From assembly GCF_019303535.1 (NCBI RefSeq), contig NZ_JACCIU010000002.1, forward strand, positions 248,001 through 312,000: a stretch of DNA of 64,000 bases, given 5' to 3'. The position numbers and the translations under genes are program-made. The first letter of the stretch is position 1, and the number at the start of each line of letters is the position of its first letter. Positions 17,202 to 26,224 of the stretch are shown piece by piece. The stretch comes from Lactobacillus sp. Sy-1 (GTDB lineage Bacteria; Bacillota; Bacilli; Lactobacillales; Lactobacillaceae). Below the pieces are notes generated by a model. The model had not been told where the DNA came from and searched no databases. It saw only the letters and a list, made by a program, of their open reading frames with translations.

Positions 17202-17350
17202 ATTGATTCCTCCTAATATTAGAATAATCTTATTTTATAATTGTAAACTCATTTAATTCATATCCCAATCATTTAGGTTATAAAATTAACGCCCTACTGC
17301 ATTTTTGATATAATATTGATTAATTCATTAACGAGTGAGGAAGTGTTAAA

Positions 17351-18166
17351 ATGCAACAATTTCCAGAAGCTTTAACCATTGCTGGCATTGATAGTGATGG
17401 TGGTGGCGGGATGCCGATTGACCTAAAAACGATGATGGCCATGCACGTTTACGGATTATCCGTAATTACCACTACCGTTGCTGCTAATTCATATGGAATT
17501 ATTGACAGCCACCGGTTACCGAACCGGTTTATTGAAAACGAGTTTAAGGCGCTAACGGCTGACTATGATATAAAGGCCTGCAAGACCGGGTTATTGGATA
17601 GTAAGGAGTTAATTGACCTCGTTGCTGATAACTATGAGCACCATGATTTAGGTCCGTTAGTGGTGGATCCAGTGATTTTGGCTAAGACCGGAGAAGTTCT
17701 GTTAGATTCAGCAGCAATCAAGGCCCTCAAGGAACGCTTAATTCCAATTGCTACCATTATTACCCCTAATTACTATGAAGCAGAGCAGTTAACCGGAATA
17801 ACAATCACTGATCAATCTGGAATGCTTAAGGCAGCAAGGCATTTAATGAAGTTGGGTTGTTCGAACGTGATGATTAAGGGACGCCATGACCGTGATGGAG
17901 AAGCTCAACCCCAGGTTAACGACTTAGTCATGCTTTCATCAGGCGATTATTTTTGGTTGACCGGTCCGTATTTCAAAACCCAGCGTAAAAACGGAACTGG
18001 CGATGCGCTCTCGGCCGCAATTACCGCTGGATTAGCAAAGGGCCAGTCAGTCGAACAATCCGTGAGGGCTGCAAAGCAGTATGTTGACCAAGCGATTCAA
18101 AATGAGATCATTGTAGGCCATAAGTACGGCCCAATTAATAATTGGGCTGGTTCAGAAAAAGGATAA
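17351..18166 (+). CDS. ThiD-like kinase paralogue (HMP or pyridoxine kinase type)
   Basis: The 271-residue protein aligns along its length with ThiD at 10665-11477: AGIDSDGGGGMPIDLKTM at the N-terminus, VVDPVILAKTGE, and the catalytic NGTGDALSAAIT near residue 218. The substrate-binding N-terminal segment differs (SDGGGGMPID instead of SGGGAGMMAD), so it may phosphorylate pyridoxine/pyridoxal or act on HMP; ThiD and this PdxK type often overlap. It is monocistronic, with an extended -10 promoter (TGATATAAT, 17306-17314) and no TPP riboswitch, which supports a role outside thiamine control. Confidence 0.8.
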   Translation: MQQFPEALTIAGIDSDGGGGMPIDLKTMMAMHVYGLSVITTTVAANSYGIIDSHRLPNRFIENEFKALTADYDIKACKTGLLDSKELIDLVADNYEHHDLGPLVVDPVILAKTGEVLLDSAAIKALKERLIPIATIITPNYYEAEQLTGITITDQSGMLKAARHLMKLGCSNVMIKGRHDRDGEAQPQVNDLVMLSSGDYFWLTGPYFKTQRKNGTGDALSAAITAGLAKGQSVEQSVRAAKQYVDQAIQNEIIVGHKYGPINNWAGSEKG

Positions 18167-18196
18167 ATCCAATTAATAATGTGGGTTTATCCTTTT
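18157..18196. terminator. bidirectional terminator
   Basis: AAAAGGATAAATCC (18157-18170) pairs with GGGTTTATCCTTTT (18183-18196) between convergent genes; the left arm overlaps the end of the kinase ORF. Confidence 0.85.
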
Positions 18197-18206
18197 CATT
18201 TACTAA

Positions 18207-19163
18207 TTATTTGCCACGCACTTCATGCAATTTTTCAGCAATGTGAACGAGTTCAATTGCAAATTTATGCGAATGGGCAATGTAACCATGCTTTAACCCT
18301 AACCGGTAGATGTACCCATTAATGTATTCCACTTCAGTTGGTCGGTCAGTAACCAAATCTTGATACATGGATGGGTAGTGTTCAGGGTTCACATCGTGGG
18401 CAACGTGGTAAATCGTTTGCCACTCTTCTTCTCTAGTGCTGAGGAGCTTAATACCAGCCCGTTCGAAGACGTCAAAGGCTTCGTTTACCAAGTCAATCCC
18501 CAGTGGTTTAGCGGATGGGGAGGCAATAAATTCACCATATGAACATTGGAAACTGGTGGCTAAGCTATTAAGGACCGAGTTAAAGATCACCTTAGCCAGT
18601 AATGTACCTAGGAAGTTTTCATGAATAGTGGCGTTTAAGCCAGCTTCCGTGAGTTCCTTTGCAATTTCCTTAGTCGTGGCATCGATGTGTTCAGTTTGGT
18701 TAGCTAGGTTACATGAACCAGTTCCCTTGGCAGCAACAAAATCAACTTCACCAGGCTTAGTTAGGATGCTGCCGATTAATGCAGTCCCCCCAATTACGTG
18801 TTGTTCAGGGAAGTACTTATCAATCTTCTCAATGTGCCCCATTCCGTTCATGAGGGTCACTGCATACTGTTTATCATTGAAGAAGTGTTGACAACGTTCC
18901 AACATTTCAGCTAACCCAATTTGCTTGGTAAATGGAACCACCACGTCAGGGTTGCCATTATACTCTTCTGGATAGTAAATATTGTCGATTTTAACTAGAT
19001 GGCGGCCTTCACCCCGTCTGGACACATAGACCCCGTGTTGCTTCCGAATCGTTTCCACCTGTGGTTGCCAGGTATCAATATAATCAACGTCATAACCTAC
19101 TTCTTGAAGTAAAATTCCGAAGTGAAGTCCCATTCCACCAGCACCTAAAATTGCATATTTCAT
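18207..19163 (-). CDS. ketopantoate reductase-family protein (2-dehydropantoate 2-reductase)
   Basis: The 318-residue protein starts with a Rossmann motif (YAILGAGGMGLHFGILL) and has the PanE/ApbA layout: VVPFTKQIGL in the first domain and the KVIFNSVLNSLATSF catalytic-lysine helix near residue 190. PanE reduces 2-dehydropantoate to pantoate with NADPH for coenzyme A; many lactobacillus paralogues instead reduce other 2-keto acids. It lies 18 nt after an aminotransferase that makes 2-keto acids, in one operon under a T-box, so a role in keto-acid reduction is as likely as pantothenate synthesis. Confidence 0.8.
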   Translation of the reverse strand: MKYAILGAGGMGLHFGILLQEVGYDVDYIDTWQPQVETIRKQHGVYVSRRGEGRHLVKIDNIYYPEEYNGNPDVVVPFTKQIGLAEMLERCQHFFNDKQYAVTLMNGMGHIEKIDKYFPEQHVIGGTALIGSILTKPGEVDFVAAKGTGSCNLANQTEHIDATTKEIAKELTEAGLNATIHENFLGTLLAKVIFNSVLNSLATSFQCSYGEFIASPSAKPLGIDLVNEAFDVFERAGIKLLSTREEEWQTIYHVAHDVNPEHYPSMYQDLVTDRPTEVEYINGYIYRLGLKHGYIAHSHKFAIELVHIAEKLHEVRGK

Positions 19164-19181
19164 ATTTATACACGCTCCCCT

Positions 19182-20348
19182 TTATTTATGTTCATCAACA
19201 AATTTTTGAATTCGGTTAACCACTTCTGTTAGGTCTTCAGTGCTAGCGGCGTAGCTAAATCGAACATAGCCATCGCCGCCGGGACCAAAGATTGCCCCCG
19301 GCATGATTCCGACCAGAGCTTCCTTGGCAAGTTGATAACCAAACTTGTAACTATCCTGCTCAAACTGGGCTGGAATCTTAGCAAAGATGTAAAAGCCCCC
19401 GCTTGGTTCGGGGCTCGTAAAACCAGCCTTATCTAATCCATCCCGTAATAACTTGCGCCGCTTTACATATGTCTTTTTCATTTCTAGGCCATCATTCTCA
19501 CCGTTTTTAAATGCTTCACTCGCGGCAAACTGGGCATTATCAGTTGCATTAGTATTGATCAAAGTGTGAACGGCGTTAATTTTACTAATGATGTCGGCAG
19601 GCCCACAAACAATGCCAATTCGCCACCCGGTCATTGCAAACGTTTTGGAAGCTCCGTTCATCACAATCGTTTGGTCGGGTAGTAACTTACCAAATGAGGT
19701 GTGCGGTTCATCATAGGTAAGTTCACTGTAGATTTCATCACTGATTAGGAAAATTTCGTGTTGCCTGATTACGTTGGCCAACGCAACCAGTTCTTTCTTG
19801 GTATAAGTATTCCCAACTGGATTGTTGGGATAGTTAATGATGATGGCCTTGGCATTGGGATGTTCTTTGAATGCCTGCTCGAGGCGTTCTGGAGTCAAAA
19901 TAAAGTTATTATCAGAAGTATCAATGAATACGGGCGTGGCCTGGTTAAATTTAACGTTGGCTGCGTAAAGCGGATAGGTTGGTGTAGGGATGATAACCTC
20001 GTCCCCGGGGTTTAAAATGGTGGTAAAAACATCGTGGATTCCCTCCGCTAATCCAACGGTGGTGGTAATTTGGGTGTCTGGATCGTAGTCGAGTCCATAT
20101 TTATCCTTCAAAAACTTAACTGCATTTACCCGTAGTGGCTTAATTCCCCGTGGATCGGTATAGTGACTCTCATCGTCTTCAATTGCCTTGATTGCCGCAT
20201 CCTTAATGTGTCTAGGGGTGGCAAAGTCCGGTTCCCCGTAGGTTAATGAAATTAATCCCGGAATATCAGCAATTTTTAGGTTAAATTCAACAATTTCATT
20301 TGATTTCATTTTTTTAACGTTGTTGTTAATTTTGTCTGCTAAACTCAT
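19182..20348 (-). CDS. class I/II PLP aminotransferase (AraT/PatA-like)
   Basis: The 388-residue protein shows fold-type I aminotransferase motifs: SLTYGEPDFATPRHI, YPNNPVGNTYTKKEL, ISDEIYSELTYD, the PLP lysine in NGASKTFAMTGWRIG and the carboxylate arginine in VRFSYAAS. It transfers amino groups between amino acids and 2-keto acids; related LAB enzymes act on aromatic, branched or sulfur amino acids. The T-box leader upstream has a methionine-like specifier (ATG), suggesting a link to methionine supply, but this depends on the specifier call. A PanE-like reductase follows in the operon. Confidence 0.88.
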   Translation of the reverse strand: MSLADKINNNVKKMKSNEIVEFNLKIADIPGLISLTYGEPDFATPRHIKDAAIKAIEDDESHYTDPRGIKPLRVNAVKFLKDKYGLDYDPDTQITTTVGLAEGIHDVFTTILNPGDEVIIPTPTYPLYAANVKFNQATPVFIDTSDNNFILTPERLEQAFKEHPNAKAIIINYPNNPVGNTYTKKELVALANVIRQHEIFLISDEIYSELTYDEPHTSFGKLLPDQTIVMNGASKTFAMTGWRIGIVCGPADIISKINAVHTLINTNATDNAQFAASEAFKNGENDGLEMKKTYVKRRKLLRDGLDKAGFTSPEPSGGFYIFAKIPAQFEQDSYKFGYQLAKEALVGIMPGAIFGPGGDGYVRFSYAASTEDLTEVVNRIQKFVDEHK

Positions 20349-20383
20349 GTTAAGCGCCTCACTTTATTTTAACTACTTAAACA

Positions 20384-20640
20384 AAAAGCCCCCGTCTCTA
20401 ACTTAATAGAAACGGAGGCTCCGCGGTACCATTCTAATTTAGATTCATAATAATACGAATCCATCTCGCTAACGTCTACCAAATAAAACTGTAAACGTGT
20501 GCACTAATAATGAAGTGCCGGACCATTATTATCTAAATATCGATAATACCAATCACAGGTCATCTTCGCCTAGTCTGCGCTAATCCATTCTCAGCAACCA
20601 TGGATTTTCTGGGTAGCTTAACTGAGTTACTCTCCTGCTC
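20384..20640 (-). promoter_or_regulatory. T-box leader, specifier most like ATG (Met)
   Basis: On the reverse strand the conserved T-box antiterminator sequence TGGTACCGCGG (complement of 20421-20431) is followed by a strong terminator (complement of 20385-20420). Stem I contains GGTTGCTGAGAA. The specifier loop reads GCGAAGATGACC; by analogy with GAA-N-codon-A loops the codon is ATG (complement of 20561-20563). The Trp T-box in this window has the same codon-ACC layout. GAT or GAC (Asp) are less likely alternatives. Confidence 0.9.
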
Positions 20641-20771
20641 GTATTGTTTATGTAATCATTTATTATTATTTTCTAATCATATTATAATTCTTTTTGATTT
20701 AATTTCAAGTATAATTATGAGATTTTTTTAATTTGAACGTGGATGATGGGCTAAAAAGCCGCGCTATCAAT

Positions 20772-20807
20772 AAACCAGCCACCCTAAATTTTTAGAGTGG
20801 CTGGTTT
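20772..20807 (-). terminator. terminator of the small membrane gene
   Basis: AAACCAGCCAC (20772-20782) pairs with GTGGCTGGTTT (20797-20807), with extra inner CTAAA/TTTAG pairing, directly at the stop codon of the reverse-strand gene. Confidence 0.75.
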
Positions 20808-21041
20808 CTAATCCTGCTTATTTTCTGATCGTTTGTTATTGAGACTAACCACAGTAGCATAACCAATAATAATAAATGGGAATCCATAGGTGATGATTTT
20901 AATCCCTGTCCACATCGTATCATACGGGATTAAATTAAATTGATTCTGTCGACTGAAATGCATTAGCATTAGTAGTGTAATTAGGGTCAACACGACGAGT
21001 CCCTGGATCGAAATAAATATAATTGAGATTCTTTTGTTCAC
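20808..21041 (-). CDS. small two-helix membrane protein
   Basis: The 77-residue product starts at GTG with an excellent GGAGGTGA site upstream. Helix 1 spans about residues 5-27 and helix 2 about 46-65, ending in a charged tail (SLNNKRSENKQD). No family is recognised. It sits between two terminators and is therefore its own unit. Confidence 0.65.
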   Translation of the reverse strand: MNKRISIIFISIQGLVVLTLITLLMLMHFSRQNQFNLIPYDTMWTGIKIITYGFPFIIIGYATVVSLNNKRSENKQD

Positions 21042-21087
21042 TCTAAGTCACCTCCAAATAGACTAATAGTTCATATTATATCATACT

Positions 21088-21126
21088 AAAATAACCCTAA
21101 TCCATTTTTTAGATTAGGGTTATTTT
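21088..21126 (-). terminator. terminator of the hydratase gene
   Basis: AAATAACCCTAATC (21088-21101 with one more base) pairs with GATTAGGGTTATTT up to 21126, downstream of the reverse-strand hydratase stop. Confidence 0.85.
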
Positions 21127-21157
21127 AATTAGTCGATTACTGTGAGGGCTGAATCAA

Positions 21158-21991
21158 TTATTCTTTAACGTTAACGGTAACGTCGCTAAATCCGTTATCG
21201 AACTTAGCAGTCCAGTCACCTTCAGTTAAACGTGGTGGTAATAAGAAGGTTCCTGATGATACGCGTTGGCCAGCCTTAAATGATTGACCTTGTTCATGTA
21301 ATTTCTTTACGAGCCATTGAAGTGAGTTTAATGGGTTTCCTAATACTTCAGAGGAGACCCCATCCACTTCTTCTTTGCCATTGTGGTAAAGCTTAGTATG
21401 AACGTTTTCTAAATCCTTCATCGTGAATTCACTGGTGTCTCTTTCTTCACCGTAAACTACGTATCCACCAACAGCGGCATCTGCCATAACTAAGTATTTG
21501 GATAGTGATGGGAACCAGTCGGAAAATCTTGAATCAGGTACTTCAACACCTGAAGCAACGGTAGTCTTACGAGCTAAATCTTCAAGGGAATCGTTAACTG
21601 ATAAGTCATCCTTGGCTTTAAAGACTAATTCCACTTCAGCAAGTGGATCCATTAAGTCGCTACTCAATGATAAGGTTGCAGGTGATTTAACAAAGTGTTC
21701 TTGAACTTGGGCTCCATACAGTGGCTCAGTGGAGTCAAACATGTCTTGAGTCTGCTTACTGGTAAGACTAACTTTATATCCACCAAGTGGTTGTGACTTA
21801 AGCTCCATTAATCGGCGTTGAACTCGATATGATGCATCTTCATCGTTTAATAGGTTAGTCCAGTCATCCATTTTAAGCGCTTCACGGTTAGCATATGCGT
21901 TGTAAAGGGCTTGAGCTAATCTTTCTTCAGTATCGTTTAATTCTACTACAGTTAAGTTTTCTTGGTTAGTGTGTGTGTTAGTGTTTGTCAT
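21158..21991 (-). CDS. 2-keto-4-pentenoate hydratase-like protein (FAH superfamily)
   Basis: The protein of about 277 residues matches the hydratase branch of the fumarylacetoacetate hydrolase fold: YRVQRRLMELKSQPLGGYKVSLTSKQ, DPLAEVELVFKAKDDL with the acidic metal ligands, GVEVPDSRFSDW and LGNPLNSLQWLVKKL. Known members hydrate 2-keto-4-pentenoates or decarboxylate oxalocrotonate in aromatic degradation; lactobacilli lack such pathways, so the substrate is open. The ATG at 21991 is chosen because GAGGAG lies 9 nt upstream. A T-box and a 32-codon ORF precede it on the same transcript. Confidence 0.8.
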   Translation of the reverse strand: MTNTNTHTNQENLTVVELNDTEERLAQALYNAYANREALKMDDWTNLLNDEDASYRVQRRLMELKSQPLGGYKVSLTSKQTQDMFDSTEPLYGAQVQEHFVKSPATLSLSSDLMDPLAEVELVFKAKDDLSVNDSLEDLARKTTVASGVEVPDSRFSDWFPSLSKYLVMADAAVGGYVVYGEERDTSEFTMKDLENVHTKLYHNGKEEVDGVSSEVLGNPLNSLQWLVKKLHEQGQSFKAGQRVSSGTFLLPPRLTEGDWTAKFDNGFSDVTVNVKE

Positions 21992-22013
21992 AATAAATCG
22001 CTCCTCTATATTG

Positions 22014-22112
22014 TCAGAACGAATCATTTGAAATGATTCGTACTATCATCCTAATGTAATTGTTAATCTGAATCTGTCCATCATCTGAGTTGTTACTAAT
22101 GTCTGATTTCAT
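22014..22112 (-). CDS. short ORF between T-box and hydratase
   Basis: A 32-residue ORF (starting MKSDISNNSDDGQIQ) lies after the T-box terminator and ends 22 nt before the hydratase start. It is rich in Ile (7 residues) and Asn/Ser and has only a weak purine-rich site (AGAAAGAAG). Its last codons lie in a perfect palindrome. It could be a second leader peptide or chance. Confidence 0.3.
   Translation of the reverse strand: MKSDISNNSDDGQIQINNYIRMIVRIISNDSF
22019..22041 (-). promoter_or_regulatory. 23-nt perfect palindrome before the hydratase
   Basis: ACGAATCATTT (22019-22029) and AAATGATTCGT (22031-22041) are perfect complements with a single central base, placed just upstream of the hydratase ribosome binding site (22001-22007). 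It may be an RNA hairpin affecting translation or a protein-binding site. Confidence 0.5.
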
Positions 22113-22150
22113 ACGAACCACTTCTTTCTTAATTATTATTTCAGGTAAAC

Positions 22151-22430
22151 AAAAAGCGCCCCTAGCCTCCCAATAATTTGGGATCCTAAGGGCGCTCACG
22201 CGCGTTACCACCTTAATTTATCAGGAAATGAAACTCTCCTGACCTCGACGTACGGTCAAATGAATCAACGATACGCTGGCATGATAACGGATGCTTCCGG
22301 TAGGACTTACTTAAGATTCAGTCTACTAACTAAAGAATGATAACTACTCATAATCTCAATACACTGTCTCACCACCCCAGTGCTCTCTGCAAAATTGATT
22401 AATTCGTTTTTTCTTATAATCGCTATTTAT
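22151..22430 (-). promoter_or_regulatory. T-box leader of the hydratase gene, specifier uncertain (Leu CTT or Ile ATC)
   Basis: The reverse strand shows AAGGTGGTAACGCG (complement of 22201-22214), a good T-box sequence, followed by a GAGCGCCC...GGGCGCT terminator ending in a T-run (complement of 22151-22195). Stem I has the distal hairpin CACTG-GGGTGGTGAGA-CAGTG. The likely specifier loop reads CTGAATCTTAAG. With GAA-N-codon-A spacing the codon is CTT (Leu, complement of 22313-22315); ATC (Ile) is one base off. Confidence 0.88.
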
Positions 22431-22505
22431 TTATCTGATTGGTTACAAGTATATACTCTAAAATTATAAAGTCAACACTTTTTGACATTTTATTTTAATA
22501 TATTT

Positions 22506-23921
22506 TTAATTATGGGTTTCCAAATTTGAATGATGCTTGCCATATACGGCATAAACAGCCATTCCGATTGCAAACCAAACAACGAACCGAACCCAAGTTT
22601 CCCAGTTTAATCCTAAAATTAGTAGGATACAGAATGCGATTGAAATTAGTGGCACGTATGGCACGCCAGGAACCTTAAATCCTCTATGAATTTCTGGGTG
22701 CTTCTTTCTCATCCAAATAATTCCAGCAGATACTAGAATAAATGCGGCCAGGGTTCCGATATTAACCATTTCGGAAAGCACGTTTAAGTTAACTAAGCCA
22801 GCGACCAATGCGGTAACAATTCCAAAGAACCAAGTTCCCTTAACTGGGACTTGCCGTTTCTTATCCACGTCCCCAAAAAACTTAGGGAATAGTCCATCCC
22901 GTCCCATTGAGTAACTAATTCTAGTTTGCCCATATAGTGAGACGAGGGTAACAGTCGTCATTCCAAGAATTGCCCCAACACTTACGATTACGGATAACCA
23001 GGTTTGACCAGTTGATCTTAAAACGGCAATAACTGGATCATTTAGATAGTTAGCAAAAGCCGTGTACTTAACTACTCCAGTCATGATTAACGTCATAACA
23101 ATGTAAAGAACGGTCGAGATAATTAGTGAGAACATAATCCCTCTTGGAAGGGTCTTACTAGGGTTAACTGTTTCCTCAGCACTTGATGAAACGGCATCAA
23201 ACCCAATAAATGAGAAGAACACAATTGATGCCCCTGGAATAATACCGGAAGCAACACCATGGTTGAATGAGTACCAACCATAAGGAGCAAAAGGCTTCCA
23301 GTTATAACTCTTGATGGCCCAAAAGGTGGAAACAATGAATAAAAGGATGACCCCAATTTTTACGAAAACCATAATGTCATTGATTCGTTTAGTTTGGTTG
23401 ATTCCACGGGAGATAATGAACGTTAGTACGATAATTAACAGGAATGCAGGTAAATTAAAATATGACGTTACTCCCGGAGTAGTTCCAGCGGCACTTGCTA
23501 ACGAAGGTGGAATGTTAATTCCAAAACTATGTAGTAAGCTGGTTAAATATCCAGACCAACCAACTGCAACCGCTGAAGCCCCTAGTGCATATTCCAAAAT
23601 TAAGTCCCAACCAATGATAAATGCGATGACTTCACCAAAAGCAAGGTATGAATAGGTATATGCTGACCCAGAGATCGGTGCAAATGAAGCAAATTCACCA
23701 TAACAAAGTCCGGCAAATCCACAACAAATCGCTGCAATGATAAAAGAAACGATGATTGACGGTCCGGCCGTCAGAGAGGCTTTCCCGGTTAAGACAAAAA
23801 TCCCGGTTCCAATAATTTCACCAATTCCTAGCAAAGTTAAGTCCATTGTTTTAAGACTACGCTTTAACGGGGAAGTATTTGCTGTTAAAGCAGATAAATC
23901 TTTCTTTCTAAAAATATCCAT
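22506..23921 (-). CDS. APC-superfamily amino acid permease (YfnA/BcaP-like)
   Basis: The 471-residue protein has 12 predicted helices and the APC signature GIGEIIGTGIFVLTG near residue 33, with FFSFIGFDAVSSSAEETVNP in helix 6-7 and a C-terminal FKVPGVPYVPLIS. This cationic/branched-chain type imports amino acids by proton symport; relatives in lactococci carry branched-chain amino acids or methionine. The gene stands alone, transcribed in the same direction as the hydratase but upstream of its T-box. The substrate remains a guess. Confidence 0.85.
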   Translation of the reverse strand: MDIFRKKDLSALTANTSPLKRSLKTMDLTLLGIGEIIGTGIFVLTGKASLTAGPSIIVSFIIAAICCGFAGLCYGEFASFAPISGSAYTYSYLAFGEVIAFIIGWDLILEYALGASAVAVGWSGYLTSLLHSFGINIPPSLASAAGTTPGVTSYFNLPAFLLIIVLTFIISRGINQTKRINDIMVFVKIGVILLFIVSTFWAIKSYNWKPFAPYGWYSFNHGVASGIIPGASIVFFSFIGFDAVSSSAEETVNPSKTLPRGIMFSLIISTVLYIVMTLIMTGVVKYTAFANYLNDPVIAVLRSTGQTWLSVIVSVGAILGMTTVTLVSLYGQTRISYSMGRDGLFPKFFGDVDKKRQVPVKGTWFFGIVTALVAGLVNLNVLSEMVNIGTLAAFILVSAGIIWMRKKHPEIHRGFKVPGVPYVPLISIAFCILLILGLNWETWVRFVVWFAIGMAVYAVYGKHHSNLETHN

Positions 23922-24215
23922 AACTTATTCACCCCAATTAATATTCATCCAAATTAAAATACAATTAAACTTTTTTAATTTTACTAATCATATTATCATT
24001 TTATTCATATGTCAAGGTTATATGTTATAAAAAATCACATATTGTCGTTATGAGTGCATATATATTAGCACGATTAGTTCATTTTTATGGGCGTTGATTA
24101 CAACTCTTGTAATATAATGTATCATGTTATGACCTAAAATTATTCAATCTAAGGCATTGGTTGTTTTAGTTATTACAAATGTTACATATATTACAATAAG
24201 CTACGTCTAAAATAG
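23922..24215. other. AT-rich intergenic region
   Basis: About 290 bases between the divergent permease and GH20 genes hold no ORF or hairpin that I can support; it presumably contains the permease promoter. Confidence 0.5.
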
Positions 24216-24224
24216 TGATATAAT
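24216..24224 (+). promoter_or_regulatory. extended -10 promoter of the GH20 gene
   Basis: TGATATAAT (24216-24224) is a perfect extended -10 element, 25 nt before the GH20 start codon; no convincing -35 box is needed in this class. Confidence 0.55.
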
Positions 24225-24248
24225 GTTGTTTAAAGAGAGATGATTAAT

Positions 24249-25394
24249 ATGAATAAATGCAGACTCAAGTCCATAATATTGGTTGGTGCCATAGCGTTAA
24301 TTGGCTTATTAGGCTTTGGTTTTACAAATGCGAATGCGGCTAGTTACGCTAATCGAACGTGGCACGGCCTCGATTATGATGATGCAAGAAATCCAACAGA
24401 TGTGAAGCAAATTAAAATTATGATCGATAATGTTGCTAAGCATAAGGGAAACTATCTTAAGTTACATTTAACTGATGATACTGATTTTGCGATTGAAAAT
24501 GAGACCATTGGTCAAACGGTTCAAAAGTATCCTAAGATGAAGGATGGCTTGTATTATAATTCCGATACTAAAAAGTTGTTCATGAGTAAAGCTCAACTAA
24601 GTGAATTGATTCAATACGGATTAAAGAAGAAAATCACGGTTATTCCTGAGATTGATGTTCCTTCCCATACCGTTGGTCTCCATAACGTTTTAAAGGTTAC
24701 GAATCCGACGTTAGATAAGGAAGTATACGATACGGCGTACGAACAGCTTAGCTACGGGAAATCCGCTACCAAGAAGTTGGTAAAGGCAATTTTTCAAGAA
24801 TACTTACCATTAATTCCAGCGGGCAGCCCAATTGGAACTGGTGGGGATGAATTATCGGTGGCTAGCGCCAAACATAAGCAGTCATTACTTAAATTCGATA
24901 ATGAACTTGACGAAAGCCTCGACGGTCATCAAATGTGGATGTATAACGACAGCGCTCAAAAATTAACGTTTAAGGATCTTAATTTGGATATTGTAATTGA
25001 GTACTGGAGTCAAACTGGTGATCAGGACGTTAAGTCATACACGAAGGATAATTTAGCAAATAATGCATCAGCTTCAGAATTACTTAGTAACGGCTACAAG
25101 CTCGTTAACATTAATTCGTATTTCCTATACTTACTTCCAGAAAAGAGTTTTGTTACTGCTAAAAACTATAAATACTACCTTAAGGATTTAAATACGTACT
25201 TTGGTGAAAATATTTTCAATGAAAAATCATTCTATACTAAGGTAAAGGCATCTAAAAACATTATTGGATCCGCTTCTAGTATTTGGTACGATGATAAGCC
25301 TGAAATGACCCCTAAGGAGACCGTTAAGAAATTAATGCCGTGGGTTAATTCCTACTTAGATTGGGTTCATAAGGGTAAATTAACAGTTAAATAA
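24249..25394 (+). CDS. secreted GH20 beta-N-acetylhexosaminidase-like protein
   Basis: A signal peptide (basic start NKCRLKS, hydrophobic core, cleavage after NANA near residue 30) is followed by a single glycoside hydrolase family 20 barrel. The barrel shows WHGLDYDDARNPTDVKQIK, KLHLTDDTDFAIE, VIPEIDVPSHTVGLH and the catalytic Asp-Glu pair in GTGGDELS. GH20 enzymes remove terminal GlcNAc or GalNAc from glycans or peptidoglycan fragments. There is no LPXTG or repeat domain, so the enzyme is probably released. The ATG at 24249 fits the AAGAGAG site better than the one at 24240. Confidence 0.85.
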   Translation: MNKCRLKSIILVGAIALIGLLGFGFTNANAASYANRTWHGLDYDDARNPTDVKQIKIMIDNVAKHKGNYLKLHLTDDTDFAIENETIGQTVQKYPKMKDGLYYNSDTKKLFMSKAQLSELIQYGLKKKITVIPEIDVPSHTVGLHNVLKVTNPTLDKEVYDTAYEQLSYGKSATKKLVKAIFQEYLPLIPAGSPIGTGGDELSVASAKHKQSLLKFDNELDESLDGHQMWMYNDSAQKLTFKDLNLDIVIEYWSQTGDQDVKSYTKDNLANNASASELLSNGYKLVNINSYFLYLLPEKSFVTAKNYKYYLKDLNTYFGENIFNEKSFYTKVKASKNIIGSASSIWYDDKPEMTPKETVKKLMPWVNSYLDWVHKGKLTVK

Positions 25395-25401
25395 CCAAAA
25401 T

Positions 25402-25442
25402 AAAAAGTAGTTAGCTCATTAATTTTGAACTAACTACTTTTT
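25402..25442. terminator. bidirectional terminator between GH20 and trpA
   Basis: AAAAAGTAGTTAG (25402-25414) and CTAACTACTTTTT (25430-25442) form a 13-bp stem between the convergent GH20 gene and trp operon. Confidence 0.9.
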
Positions 25443-25444
25443 TG

Positions 25445-26224
25445 CTAATCGGTTAGCATTGCTGATTTAACTTCATTTGCAAACTGCTTTAAGTATTTTG
25501 GTGCATCGGTTTTGTATTTTTCAACGATCTTAACGAAGGCGCTTCCGATGATGACCCCGTCCGCAAATTCAGCCAATTGACGGGCTTGCTCTGGTTCATG
25601 GACCCCAAACCCAATCGCAACCGGAACCGTTGTATCGGCCTTAATTTGCTTTACAATGGAAGAAAGTTGATCCGAGAAATGATCCCGTTCGCCGGTTACC
25701 CCCAGTGATGAGACTAGGTAGACGAACCCGCTGGCGTCCTTTGCAATTGGTTTAATCCGGTCCCCTGAGTTTAATGTAATCAATGGCACGAGATCAATTT
25801 CATACTTAGTAGTATAAGGGGTCAACTCGCCCTTTTCTTCGTAGGGTAGGTCTGGGATGATTAATCCATCTACTCCATACTTTTTACAATCACGGCAGAA
25901 TTCATCATAACCATACTGTAAAACGATGTTTAAATAGGTTAAAAAGACCAATGGAACGGCCGTTTTAGTTCTAATTTCCGCTACGGCGTCAAAAATGGCC
26001 TTCATTGGAAGGTCAAAGTCACGTAAAGCCCGTAAATCGGCCCGTTGAATGACTGGCCCGTCAGCAATTGGATCTGAAAATGGGACCCCAATTTCAACGA
26101 CATCAGCGCCACCTTCTGCTAGTGCGACCACGTTATTCACCGTTGTTGCCATGTCTGGATCATTAGCGGTTACGAACCCCACTAGTTTATGCCGCCCGGT
26201 AAAGGCATCTGATAATTTACTCAT
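25445..26224 (-). CDS. trpA: tryptophan synthase alpha chain
   Basis: The 259-residue TIM barrel cleaves indole-3-glycerol phosphate to indole, which passes to TrpB. Motifs include [22 protein letters not shown] with the catalytic Glu, [16 protein letters not shown] with the catalytic Asp, and the phosphate-binding GFGVHEPEQ block. Its ATG overlaps the end of trpB by 8 nt. It is the last gene of the reverse-strand operon and ends at a shared terminator. Confidence 0.95.
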   Translation of the reverse strand: MSKLSDAFTGRHKLVGFVTANDPDMATTVNNVVALAEGGADVVEIGVPFSDPIADGPVIQRADLRALRDFDLPMKAIFDAVAEIRTKTAVPLVFLTYLNIVLQYGYDEFCRDCKKYGVDGLIIPDLPYEEKGELTPYTTKYEIDLVPLITLNSGDRIKPIAKDASGFVYLVSSLGVTGERDHFSDQLSSIVKQIKADTTVPVAIGFGVHEPEQARQLAEFADGVIIGSAFVKIVEKYKTDAPKYLKQFANEVKSAMLTD

